Shown: positions 51,873-59,450 of the stretch, piece after piece
Layout of the letters: each line of letters opens with the position of its first letter
Position numbering within the stretch: the stretch's first letter is position 1
Assembly (NCBI GenBank): GCA_002400415.1
Contig: DGQP01000001.1
Location: 150,354-214,353, forward strand
DNA: 64,000 bases
Direction of reading: 5' to 3'
Source of the DNA: Chitinophagaceae bacterium UBA4411
Lineage (GTDB): Bacteria; Bacteroidota; Bacteroidia; Chitinophagales; Chitinophagaceae
Made by a program: the position numbers and the translations under genes
The notes under the pieces: model-generated
Databases searched by the model: none
What the model was told of the DNA's origin: nothing
Seen by the model: only the letters and a program-made list of their open reading frames with translations

Positions 51873-52881
51873 TTTCTTTCAGGCATTCTTCGAGTTCTTC
51901 CATCATCAATTTACTTCCTACAAAAAAGGGTGACCGCTGGTGTAATTCGGTTGGTATCACATCCAATATCCGCTGTTTGCCGTCAGTGGCCTTACCCCCG
52001 GCCACTTCCACAATAAAACCAAATGGGTTACACTCATACAATAAACGCAATTTCCCTTTTGGTTTATCAATAGTTCCGGGATATGTAAAGATGCCCCCTT
52101 TGATCAGGTTGCGATGCACATCTGCCACCATACTGCCGATATAACGCTGTGTGTACGGGCCGCCGTCAGTCTTATCTTTTTTCTGGCAGGCAGTGATATA
52201 TTTTCTTACCCCTTCTGAATATTTGAAAAAATTACCATGATTCACAGAATAGATCCTTCCTGTTTCCGGGCACTTAATGTCCGGGTGGCTCAGGGTCCAT
52301 TCCCCGATTGACGGATCCAATGTAAACCCGTTCACTCCTCTGCGGGTAGCATAGACCATCATGGTGGAAGATCCGTAAATCATATACCCCGCCGCCACCT
52401 GCTGGTTGCCGGGCTGTAAGAAGTCGGCAGCCGTTGCTGCAGTTCCCAACGGAGACACCCGGCGGTAAACACTGAAAATGGTACCAATTGAAACATTCAC
52501 ATCAATATTGGCACTGCCATCCAGCGGATCAAAGAGTACCACGTATTTTGATTTCTTACTGACCTCATCATCAAAGATTACAAAATCGTCCAGCTCTTCA
52601 CTGGCGATACCCGCACAACTGATTCCGTGCTGCAACACACCCATAAACTGGTTGTTGGCATAGATATCCAGTTTCTTTACCTCTTCGCCCTGTACATTAA
52701 TAGTGCCCGCATCTCCGAGAATGTCCACTAACCCGGCCTTATTCACTTCCACATTCACCCGTTTTGCAGCCAGGCCCATGTCACGCAGCAGGCTTGACAG
52801 TTCACCTGTGGCGTGTGGAAAATCCCGGAGCTGCTGGATAGTGAATTCATCGAGGGTTAAAACTTTACGGTTAACGATCAT
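51865..52881 (-). CDS. fbp: Class I fructose-1,6-bisphosphatase
   Basis: 338 aa. Metal and phosphate motifs: YVVLFDPLDGSANIDVNVSIGTIFSVY (DPLDGSSN-like), VYATRRGVNGFTLDPSIGEW and IFTYPGTIDKPKGKLRLLYECNPFGFIVEVAGGKATDG (in pieces). Dephosphorylates fructose-1,6-bisphosphate in gluconeogenesis. First gene of a five-gene run (fbp, GNAT, ABC ATPase, FKBP, yfiT) with 6-11 nt spacings or overlaps, transcribed from a TACATTTG box at 52914-52921. Confidence 0.95.
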   Translation of the reverse strand: MIVNRKVLTLDEFTIQQLRDFPHATGELSSLLRDMGLAAKRVNVEVNKAGLVDILGDAGTINVQGEEVKKLDIYANNQFMGVLQHGISCAGIASEELDDFVIFDDEVSKKSKYVVLFDPLDGSANIDVNVSIGTIFSVYRRVSPLGTAATAADFLQPGNQQVAAGYMIYGSSTMMVYATRRGVNGFTLDPSIGEWTLSHPDIKCPETGRIYSVNHGNFFKYSEGVRKYITACQKKDKTDGGPYTQRYIGSMVADVHRNLIKGGIFTYPGTIDKPKGKLRLLYECNPFGFIVEVAGGKATDGKQRILDVIPTELHQRSPFFVGSKLMMEELEECLKEND

Positions 52882-52913
52882 ACAGGCAGGTTTAGGTTTG
52901 GTTTAGGTTGGAG

Positions 52914-52921
52914 CAAATGTA
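52914..52921 (-). promoter_or_regulatory. -7 promoter box (TACATTTG) of the fbp operon
   Basis: CAAATGTA on the plus strand is a perfect TAnnTTTG on the minus strand, ending 32 nt before the fbp ATG at 52881. No TTTG at the -33 distance was found. Confidence 0.6.
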
Positions 52922-53017
52922 AGGCTTTGCGTCATAGTTGAAAAGTTGATATGTTAAGTGGTTTACAAGTACTGCAAATACCCGATTTTTGCACTCTTAT
53001 AAACCCGGCATTTTGTA

Positions 53018-54280
53018 ATGAAAGTATTCAAATTCGGAGGTGCATCCGTCAACAGTGTGGAAAGGATCAGGAACCTGGCGGCTATCCTTCAGCATTACCC
53101 TGCAGAAAAATTGCTTGTTGTTATTTCTGCCATGGGCAAAACGACCAACGCCCTGGAAAAAGTAACGGAGGCTTTTTATGCCGGCAAAAAAGAAGAGGCC
53201 CTGCAATTATTTGAACAGGTAAAACAACAGCATCTCAGCACAGCTAAGTACCTTCTCGTTACACATTACCTGGCTTGTGAAGCCCGGCTCCGTGATTTTT
53301 TTACGGAAGTGGAATGGCTGCTGCACGACAAACCGGTTCGTGATTATGATTACTATTACGACCAGGTGGTATGCGCCGGCGAGTTATTATCAACCGCTAT
53401 TGTCAGTGCTTATCTCAACGAAGCCGGAATCAGTAATCAATGGATAGATGTCAGGGATATTTTCAGAACAGATGATGATTTCCGAGATGCCAATATTGAC
53501 TGGGCTTTTACACAAACAGCTGTCAGCAATGTGGTGGTTCCTGCTTTGCAACAGCACCGTGTTGTACTGACACAAGGGTTTATTGGCGCTACCGATGAAA
53601 ATGAAAGTACCACCCTGGGCAGGGAAGGAAGCGATTATACAGCTGCTGTCTTTGCCAATATGCTGGATGCAGAAAGCCAGACTATCTGGAAAGATGTGGA
53701 GAGTGTAATGAATGCAGACCCCAAAAAATTCCCGGAAGCACAACCTATCCCTGAGCTAAATTATAACGAAGTGATTGAGATGGCCTACTACGGCGCACAG
53801 GTCATTCATCCGAAAACCATTAAGCCTTTACAAAACAAAGGCATTCCCCTTTATGTAAAATGCTTTTTAGACCCCTCCCTTCCCGGAACAGTTATTCATA
53901 ACAAACCCATTCATAACCTGCCTCCCGTAATCGTACTAAAAGAAAAACAGGTGATGCTGAAACTCATATCCAAAGATTTTTCATTTGTGGGCGAACATCA
54001 TGTAGGGCAACTGTACAACCAGTTTGAAAAACTGCACCTGAAACCGAACCTTACACAAAATGGTGCTATCAGTTTTGTGTGTGTTCTGGACGACTGGGCG
54101 GAGAAAGTGGAGAAATTGGCTTTTGAAGCGTCAGCGATATTCGATGTGGAAGTAATGAAAGGATTATCCTTATTGACCGTCCGTCATTATACAAAAGAGG
54201 TGTTTGAAAAACTGACGGAAGGCAAAACGATTTTGTTAAGGCAACAAACGCCGGAAACAATACAATTGCTGCTGCGATAA
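53018..54280 (+). CDS. Aspartate kinase
   Basis: 420 aa. Kinase domain: KVFKFGGASVNSVERIRNL, TTLGREGSDYTAAVFANML, DVESVMNADPKKFPEAQPI and YFGAQVIHPKTIKPL-like AYYGAQVIHPKTI. Two ACT regions follow (about 290-415: LISKDFSFVGEHHVGQL, GLSLLTVRHYT). First step of the aspartate pathway (lysine, threonine, methionine, diaminopimelate). Monofunctional, with no homoserine dehydrogenase domain. GATTTTTG (52984-52991) is one mismatch from a -7 box. Convergent with the L,D-transpeptidase gene, with 2 nt between stops. Confidence 0.94.
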   Translation: MKVFKFGGASVNSVERIRNLAAILQHYPAEKLLVVISAMGKTTNALEKVTEAFYAGKKEEALQLFEQVKQQHLSTAKYLLVTHYLACEARLRDFFTEVEWLLHDKPVRDYDYYYDQVVCAGELLSTAIVSAYLNEAGISNQWIDVRDIFRTDDDFRDANIDWAFTQTAVSNVVVPALQQHRVVLTQGFIGATDENESTTLGREGSDYTAAVFANMLDAESQTIWKDVESVMNADPKKFPEAQPIPELNYNEVIEMAYYGAQVIHPKTIKPLQNKGIPLYVKCFLDPSLPGTVIHNKPIHNLPPVIVLKEKQVMLKLISKDFSFVGEHHVGQLYNQFEKLHLKPNLTQNGAISFVCVLDDWAEKVEKLAFEASAIFDVEVMKGLSLLTVRHYTKEVFEKLTEGKTILLRQQTPETIQLLLR

Positions 54281-54282
54281 AA

Positions 54283-55473
54283 TTATTTCTCTTCTACCGT
54301 AACGGTCTGGATCATTTTCTTGGCAACAGGTTTATCATTGAGCAGGGCGGGTTGCCAGGTGCCCATATCTTCCAGGCGCTTAATCAGTTCATCGGCAAAA
54401 TCTTCATCACTGATCCCTTTGAGTACTTTGATATTTACCGGAACACCGTCTTTATCCACCACGAATTCGACCTGGACAAAAGCCTTACGGATGCCGGTGG
54501 GCAAATAAGCCACCATATCCTTACCCAACTGGTCCAGGTACCTGGCGAAGGCTTCTCCACCGCCGGGATATTGCGGCCATTGATGAACGGAAGAAGGCAG
54601 GTTACTTACCGTTCTCACACGATGTTCCATCACCGCCTTTTTGATCTTCTCTTCCTTTGCATCCGGTGCCGTTCTTTTGGGTACAGCCCCGTTAACAAGA
54701 TATTCCCCTTTTTCATTTACCATGATCACCGGCAACTGGTGGAATTTATCGAAGTAATCAAAAGCCTGTTCGAGACGGTCTGTAAATTTTTTAAGCGAAG
54801 GATCATCTTTAGTCAGGCTGGCAAGGTAGTTCACACTTTTAGAAACATTATAGCGGATCGGGAAAATATGTACCGGGATAAAATCCTGCCCTTTGTCCTT
54901 TGCATGGGCGGCCAGTATATACAACTCATCAATCTGCTGATCTGTGATAGGAATACAACCTACGGTTACACAACTGCCATGAATATAAATAGCGCTGCCG
55001 GGACGCAGGGAATCACTTAATATTTTATCAGAAGCATTCGGGTAATTCAAACCCAGTGAAAGATAATAGGAACTGTTGGGGTTGAATTCGTTGATATAAT
55101 AAAAGCCCTCCGGCACCTGGTAATCACCTTCTAATCTTTTCGGCCCTAATGTACCCGCCAAAGCACAGACCTTATACGTTTTAAACAACTGGAATTTATC
55201 CTTCATATCATTCTTTACCCAAACTTCAAGCTGGCTGTCGTATTTGAAAGAACGGATATAGATATACCTGGCGGGCCATTCCAATTTCTTCGCTTCAAAT
55301 TGCTTCTTCAGCGTATCTTCTTTTCTTTTCAGCGCTTCACCCGGCCTTGTAAAAGCTTTCTGGTAATCAATAAAGGATTCGTAAGAATTACCACCTCTTG
55401 AAGATGGCTGTGCCCGGGCAGAATATAAACATGCAGAGAACAGTATAGACAGATACAGGCTTTTCATGCGCAT
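54283..55473 (-). CDS. L,D-transpeptidase fused to a TonB C-terminal-like domain
   Basis: 396 aa. Signal peptide (about 1-21). YkuD domain about 80-215: LEGDYQVPEGFYYINEFNP, IYIHGSCVTVGCIPIT with the catalytic Cys of VGC and His in YIHG. The usual SxGC Ser is Thr-Val here. After a linker (about 220-285), the last 105 residues are TonB-C-like (WPQYPGGGEAFARYLDQLG, VQVEFVVDKDGVPVNIKVL, LIKRLEDMGTWQPALLNDKPV). It may cross-link peptidoglycan or attach proteins to it. The TonB-C part might bind an outer-membrane protein or simply be a binding module. Confidence 0.88.
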   Translation of the reverse strand: MRMKSLYLSILFSACLYSARAQPSSRGGNSYESFIDYQKAFTRPGEALKRKEDTLKKQFEAKKLEWPARYIYIRSFKYDSQLEVWVKNDMKDKFQLFKTYKVCALAGTLGPKRLEGDYQVPEGFYYINEFNPNSSYYLSLGLNYPNASDKILSDSLRPGSAIYIHGSCVTVGCIPITDQQIDELYILAAHAKDKGQDFIPVHIFPIRYNVSKSVNYLASLTKDDPSLKKFTDRLEQAFDYFDKFHQLPVIMVNEKGEYLVNGAVPKRTAPDAKEEKIKKAVMEHRVRTVSNLPSSVHQWPQYPGGGEAFARYLDQLGKDMVAYLPTGIRKAFVQVEFVVDKDGVPVNIKVLKGISDEDFADELIKRLEDMGTWQPALLNDKPVAKKMIQTVTVEEK

Positions 55474-55627
55474 TAACTAACGTTTACCTTAACGATACCG
55501 GAACGGATTTATTTCCGGAAAATTGGTAATGTTATGTAAAGATAACCTGAAATTCAGTCCCCCGTGCAAATTAAGAAGCACAAACGAACAACCACCGCCT
55601 TCATTCGTGCTTCTTACCCGTAATTTC

Positions 55628-56761
55628 TCATAAATTACCCCTGGCATCCTGCTCTCTTTCGATGGCTTCAAACAGGGCTTTGAAATTTCCTTTGCCAAAA
55701 CTTTTGGCGCCCTTTCGTTGTATGATCTCGAAGAAAAGTGTCGGCCTGTCCTCCACCGGTTTGGAAAATAACTGTAAAAGGTAGCCTTCATTATCACGGT
55801 CCACCAGGATACCCAGTTCTCTCAACGGAGCCAGGTCTTCATCAATATGCCCCACGCGGTCGAACAGATCGTCATAATAAGTAGTGGGTACTTTCAGGAA
55901 TTCAACCCCGCGGCTCATCAGGTCTTTTACTGTTTTCACAATATCATTAGTTGCCAGCGCCACATGCTGCACCCCTTCCCCATTATAGAATTCCAGGTAT
56001 TCTTCCACCTGCGATTTTTTCTTTCCTTCTGCCGGTTCATTGATCGGGAATTTTACAAAGCCGTTACCGCTGCTCATCACTTTGCTCATCAGCGCCGAGT
56101 ATTCAGTGGAGATATCTTCATCATCGAATGTGAGGATATTTTTGAATCCCATCACATCCTCATAGAATTTCACCCAGGGGTTCATCTGGTTCCAGCCCAC
56201 ATTGCCCACACAATGATCCACGTATAACAAACCGGTATCAGCGGTTTGAAAATGCGGGTTATTCCAGGGCCGGTAGCCGGGCATAAAAGCGCCCTGGTAA
56301 TTCTTTCTCTCAATAAATAAATGTACGGTATCGCCATAGGTATGAATACCACTCATAACCACCTCGCCGTATTCATCTTTCAACCGCTGTGGTTCCATAT
56401 AGCTTTTTGCACCCCGTCGGGTGGTTTCTTCCCATGCTTTCGTGGCATCAGGCACCCGGAGTGAAAGTGATTTTACGCCATCCCCGTGTTTATGGATATG
56501 ATCGGCAATGGGACTATTGCTTCTCAGTGGCGTAGTCAATACAAAAGTCAGTTTGTGCTGGCGCACGGCATAGCTGGCCCTGTCTTTCCATCCTGTTTCC
56601 GGCCCGGCATACGCTAATGCCTGGAAACCAAAAGCACTCATATAATAATGGGCAGCCTGTTTGGCATTGCCTACATAAAATTCCACATAATCGGTTCCTT
56701 CCAGCGGAAGAAAATCAGTTGTTGTTATTGCAGCGGGGTTTGTACTTGTTGTTACTGACAT
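55628..56761 (-). CDS. hppD: 4-Hydroxyphenylpyruvate dioxygenase
   Basis: 377 aa from the ATG at 56761. An in-frame ATG at 56830 adds a non-conserved stretch. Two VOC-fold halves: EFYVGNAKQAAHYYMSAFGF and YVDHCVGNVGWNQMNPWVKFYEDVMGF (in pieces, first Fe ligand His), GEGVQHVALATNDI (second His) and LFSKPVEDRPTLFFEIIQRKG (Fe ligand Glu). Converts 4-hydroxyphenylpyruvate to homogentisate in tyrosine breakdown. hmgA and fahA are not adjacent. Transcribed from a full consensus promoter shared back-to-back with purK. Confidence 0.96.
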   Translation of the reverse strand: MSVTTSTNPAAITTTDFLPLEGTDYVEFYVGNAKQAAHYYMSAFGFQALAYAGPETGWKDRASYAVRQHKLTFVLTTPLRSNSPIADHIHKHGDGVKSLSLRVPDATKAWEETTRRGAKSYMEPQRLKDEYGEVVMSGIHTYGDTVHLFIERKNYQGAFMPGYRPWNNPHFQTADTGLLYVDHCVGNVGWNQMNPWVKFYEDVMGFKNILTFDDEDISTEYSALMSKVMSSGNGFVKFPINEPAEGKKKSQVEEYLEFYNGEGVQHVALATNDIVKTVKDLMSRGVEFLKVPTTYYDDLFDRVGHIDEDLAPLRELGILVDRDNEGYLLQLFSKPVEDRPTLFFEIIQRKGAKSFGKGNFKALFEAIEREQDARGNL

Positions 56762-56832
56762 GATCCTGAAATTTAGTTGGTGAGTATAAAATTCCGAAAA
56801 CTGCTGCCGGTTATCCGCAGCATTGTTCATGA

Positions 56833-56922
56833 TCAGTTGCTGTCCATGGCCAGTGTCACCATCAGCAGGCTGAAATCGCTGCGAAGGTCATTGAATAATT
56901 TGTGGGCATAATCAGGACGCAT
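56833..56922 (-). CDS. Possible leaderless 29-aa ORF ahead of hppD
   Basis: An ATG at 56922 falls at the transcription start predicted from the promoter at 56927-56958. The frame gives 29 aa (MRPDYAHKLFNDLRSDF...) and stops at 56833, just ahead of an upstream in-frame hppD ATG. Composition is protein-like, with one Tyr and two Phe, so an attenuation peptide of the classic Tyr-rich kind is unlikely. It may be a small protein, a decayed gene end or chance. Confidence 0.3.
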   Translation of the reverse strand: MRPDYAHKLFNDLRSDFSLLMVTLAMDSN

Positions 56923-56926
56923 GGGG

Positions 56927-56958
56927 CAAATTTAGAGACATTCACAGCAAACTGCAAA
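56927..56958 (-). promoter_or_regulatory. Promoter of hppD (TTTG-N20-TAAATTTG)
   Basis: On the minus strand TTTG (56958-56955), 20 nt, then a perfect TAAATTTG (56934-56927). The best full match to the Bacteroidota consensus in the window. It interleaves with the divergent purK box. Confidence 0.75.
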
Positions 56959-56974
56959 CTACTTCCTATAAACT

Positions 56975-56982
56975 TATCTTTG
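56975..56982 (+). promoter_or_regulatory. -7 promoter box (TATCTTTG) of purK
   Basis: Perfect TAnnTTTG box. The ATG at 56987 would lie at the transcription start, so the ATG at 57002 is preferred for purK. Confidence 0.6.
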
Positions 56983-57001
56983 CTTCATGACTAATTCGAC
57001 G

Positions 57002-58123
57002 ATGTCTAAAATCGGAATACTCGGCGGTGGCCAGTTAGGCAGGATGTTACTACAGGCGGCAGCCAATTACCCGGTGGAAACATTTGTACTGGAAAATGAC
57101 AGTGAATGCCCCGCTGCCCATCTTTGTCATCATTTCACCAAAGGGGATATCCGCAACTTTGATGATGTGTATGCATTTGGCAAAAAAGTGCAGGCCCTGA
57201 CCATTGAGATCGAGAACGTGAATATTGAAGCCCTGGAAAAATTAGAACAGGAGGGTATCAAAGTATTTCCAAAACCGGCGGTATTAAGAACGATCAAGAA
57301 TAAGATACTGCAGAAAGAATATTACAACAATCATAGTATACCCACGGCCGAATACCGCATTACCCGTGACCGGGAAGATCTGAAGGAAGCCGAACATTTC
57401 CTGCCAGCTGTTCATAAAATTGGCGAGGGCGGGTATGACGGAAAGGGGGTGCAGTTATTGCGTAATGCCTACGATCTTGAAAAGGGTTTTGATGCCCCTT
57501 CTGTATTGGAAAAAATGGTACCCATCCACAAAGAGATCGCACAAATGGTGGCCGTAAATGAAGCCGGCGAAACAGCGCTCTACCCTCCTGTGGAAATGTT
57601 GTTTGATCCTGATCTGAATTTATTGGATTACCAGCTTTGCCCCGCCGAGATGGACACGAAAACACTCTGGAAAGTGGAAGCCATCGCTTTAGCGGTGGTG
57701 CGGAATTTTAAATCTCCCGGCATCTTTGCCGTTGAAATGTTCATTGATAAAAAAGGTGATGTACTCGTGAATGAAACGGCACCGCGGGTGCATAACAGCG
57801 GCCATCATACCATTGAAGCCCATTACAGTTCACAGTTTGATATGCTCTGGCGGGTGATGCTGGGGTACCCCTTGGGAAACACTGATGCCATCATGCCTTC
57901 CATTATGGTGAATATTATCGGGGAAGAAGGTTATACCGGTACTGTCCGGTATGAAGGGCTTGAAGAAGTGCTGAAAATCGAAAATGCTTTTGTGCACCTG
58001 TATGGGAAAAAGCAAACAAAACCGGGCCGCAAGATGGGGCATGTGACCATCCTCAGCAACGAAAAGCAGGACCTCCTCCACCAGTCCAGCAAGATTAAAA
58101 GGACATTAAAACCAATCGCTTAA
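57002..58123 (+). CDS. purK: 5-(Carboxyamino)imidazole ribonucleotide synthase
   Basis: 373 aa from the ATG at 57002; an ATG at 56987 is in frame but sits at the predicted transcription start. ATP-grasp enzyme: N-terminal KIGILGGGQLGRMLLQAA, then PKPAVLRTIKNKILQKEYY, VHKIGEGGYDGKGVQLL and FAVEMFIDKKGDVLVNETAPRVHNSGHHTIEA (in pieces). It makes N5-CAIR from AIR, ATP and bicarbonate in purine synthesis. The partner mutase purE is not adjacent. Confidence 0.95.
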   Translation: MSKIGILGGGQLGRMLLQAAANYPVETFVLENDSECPAAHLCHHFTKGDIRNFDDVYAFGKKVQALTIEIENVNIEALEKLEQEGIKVFPKPAVLRTIKNKILQKEYYNNHSIPTAEYRITRDREDLKEAEHFLPAVHKIGEGGYDGKGVQLLRNAYDLEKGFDAPSVLEKMVPIHKEIAQMVAVNEAGETALYPPVEMLFDPDLNLLDYQLCPAEMDTKTLWKVEAIALAVVRNFKSPGIFAVEMFIDKKGDVLVNETAPRVHNSGHHTIEAHYSSQFDMLWRVMLGYPLGNTDAIMPSIMVNIIGEEGYTGTVRYEGLEEVLKIENAFVHLYGKKQTKPGRKMGHVTILSNEKQDLLHQSSKIKRTLKPIA

Positions 58124-58267
58124 GCCCAACCATCCTCCGGCTAAGCCGTTTATAATTGTGCTGCGGGCCAGAGCAGGAAGTACTTTGTTTTGGCGTCCAA
58201 CAGCAGGTGATTATCCTTTACCTTTACGCCCCGATATATTTAAATAATTGCACATCCGAAACATAAC

Positions 58268-59320
58268 ATGAGATCAATACTACTGGCATTAACCGTTTTG
58301 CTCCTGGCAGCATGCGGTGGTAACGGCAAAAAGAAAACAGACAGCCCCGCAGGTCCGCCCAAACAAATGGCAATGAAAGTGGACGGTTATATTGTCAACC
58401 CGCAGTCTTTTGGTGAAAATATTGAAGTACCCGGTTCCATTGTGGCCAACGAAATGACAGAAGTGCACCCTGAAGTTTCCGGCCGTATTGTGCAGCTGAA
58501 TGTGGGAGAAGGTAAATATGTAAGCCGCGGTACTTTGCTGGCCAAATTATATGATGGCGACCTGCAGGCCCAGCTCAAAAAAATACAGATACAATTAAGT
58601 ATTGCTGAAAAAACGGAAGAACGCCAGATGCAACTGCTGAAGATCCAGGGTATCAGCCAGCAGGATTATGACCTGAGTTTATTGCAGGTAAACAATTTGA
58701 AAGCAGATATTGATATTATCCGCACCAGCATTGGCAAAACAGAAATAAGAGCACCCTTCAGTGGCAAACTGGGTCTGAAGAATATCAGCCCTGGTGCTTA
58801 TGTTACGCCAGCCTCTGTGATTGCTGTGGTAAACCAGACCGATCAGCTGAAATTAGATTTCACCGTGCCGGAAAAATATACAGGGCAGATCAAGACCGGC
58901 CAGATCGTTTCTTTCAGTTATGAAGGATCTGATAAAAGATATAATGCAAAAGTAATTGCCACCGAATCGAGTGTGGCAGAAAACACCCGCAGCCTGATGG
59001 TACGTTCTATCGTACAAAATAAAGATGCAGGTTTACTACCCGGTGCCTTTGCGAAAGTGCAATTAAGTTTTGATCCCAACCCCAATGCGATACTGATACC
59101 CACCCAGGCCGTGATACCACAGGCAAGAGGGAAAAAAGTGATCCTGTATAATGGAGGTGTGGCCAAATTTGTGGATGTAACAACGGGTTCAAGGGATTCA
59201 TCAAGAGTGCAGGTGCTGAGCGGTGTAAAAGCAGGTGATACGGTGGTGGTAACAGGTTTACTAAGTGTAAGACCTGATGCAAAAATTGGTATTGGCAGGA
59301 TCGTGAATACACAAAAATAA
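58268..59320 (+). CDS. RND efflux periplasmic adaptor lipoprotein
   Basis: 350 aa. Lipoprotein signal LLLAAC (Cys17). Membrane-fusion layout: barrel-sandwich halves (VHPEVSGRIVQLNVGEGKYVSRGTLLAKL and ETEIRAPFSGKLGLKNISPGAYV-like stretches), a short helical hairpin (about 98-150), a beta-barrel (LDFTVPEKYTGQIKTGQI) and a membrane-proximal domain ending near residue 350 (VQVLSGVKAGDTVVVTGLLSVRP). It couples the RND pump to TolC. First gene of an adaptor-pump-TolC operon. Confidence 0.93.
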   Translation: MRSILLALTVLLLAACGGNGKKKTDSPAGPPKQMAMKVDGYIVNPQSFGENIEVPGSIVANEMTEVHPEVSGRIVQLNVGEGKYVSRGTLLAKLYDGDLQAQLKKIQIQLSIAEKTEERQMQLLKIQGISQQDYDLSLLQVNNLKADIDIIRTSIGKTEIRAPFSGKLGLKNISPGAYVTPASVIAVVNQTDQLKLDFTVPEKYTGQIKTGQIVSFSYEGSDKRYNAKVIATESSVAENTRSLMVRSIVQNKDAGLLPGAFAKVQLSFDPNPNAILIPTQAVIPQARGKKVILYNGGVAKFVDVTTGSRDSSRVQVLSGVKAGDTVVVTGLLSVRPDAKIGIGRIVNTQK

Positions 59321-59450
59321 GTTTGTGGTTTGTAGTTTGATGTTATAGAGCAGAATCCCGTCATTAGAATTTGAAAAAGCTGAACAGTATTACCGGAAGT
59401 ACAAAAGGCGATGCCCGTAGCACAGTTGCCGGGCTATAAAAATATTAAGC
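59321..59450 (+). repeat. Spacer with TTTGTAGTTTGATG-type sequence
   Basis: The 130-bp gap within the RND operon begins with GTTTGTGGTTTGTAGTTTGA, one of three places in the window with a degenerate repeat of this kind. It also has a GCCCG (59413-59417)/CGGGC (59430-59434) hairpin just before the pump gene. No gene seen. Confidence 0.45.

Noticed and set aside
54352..55020. 222-codon open frame opposite the L,D-transpeptidase gene
   Set aside because: Antisense shadow of a well-supported gene; no domain or signal recognised.
58124..58267. Possible promoter TACCTTTA upstream of the RND adaptor
   Set aside because: One mismatch from the box, and such matches are frequent in AT-rich spacers; not strong enough to list.
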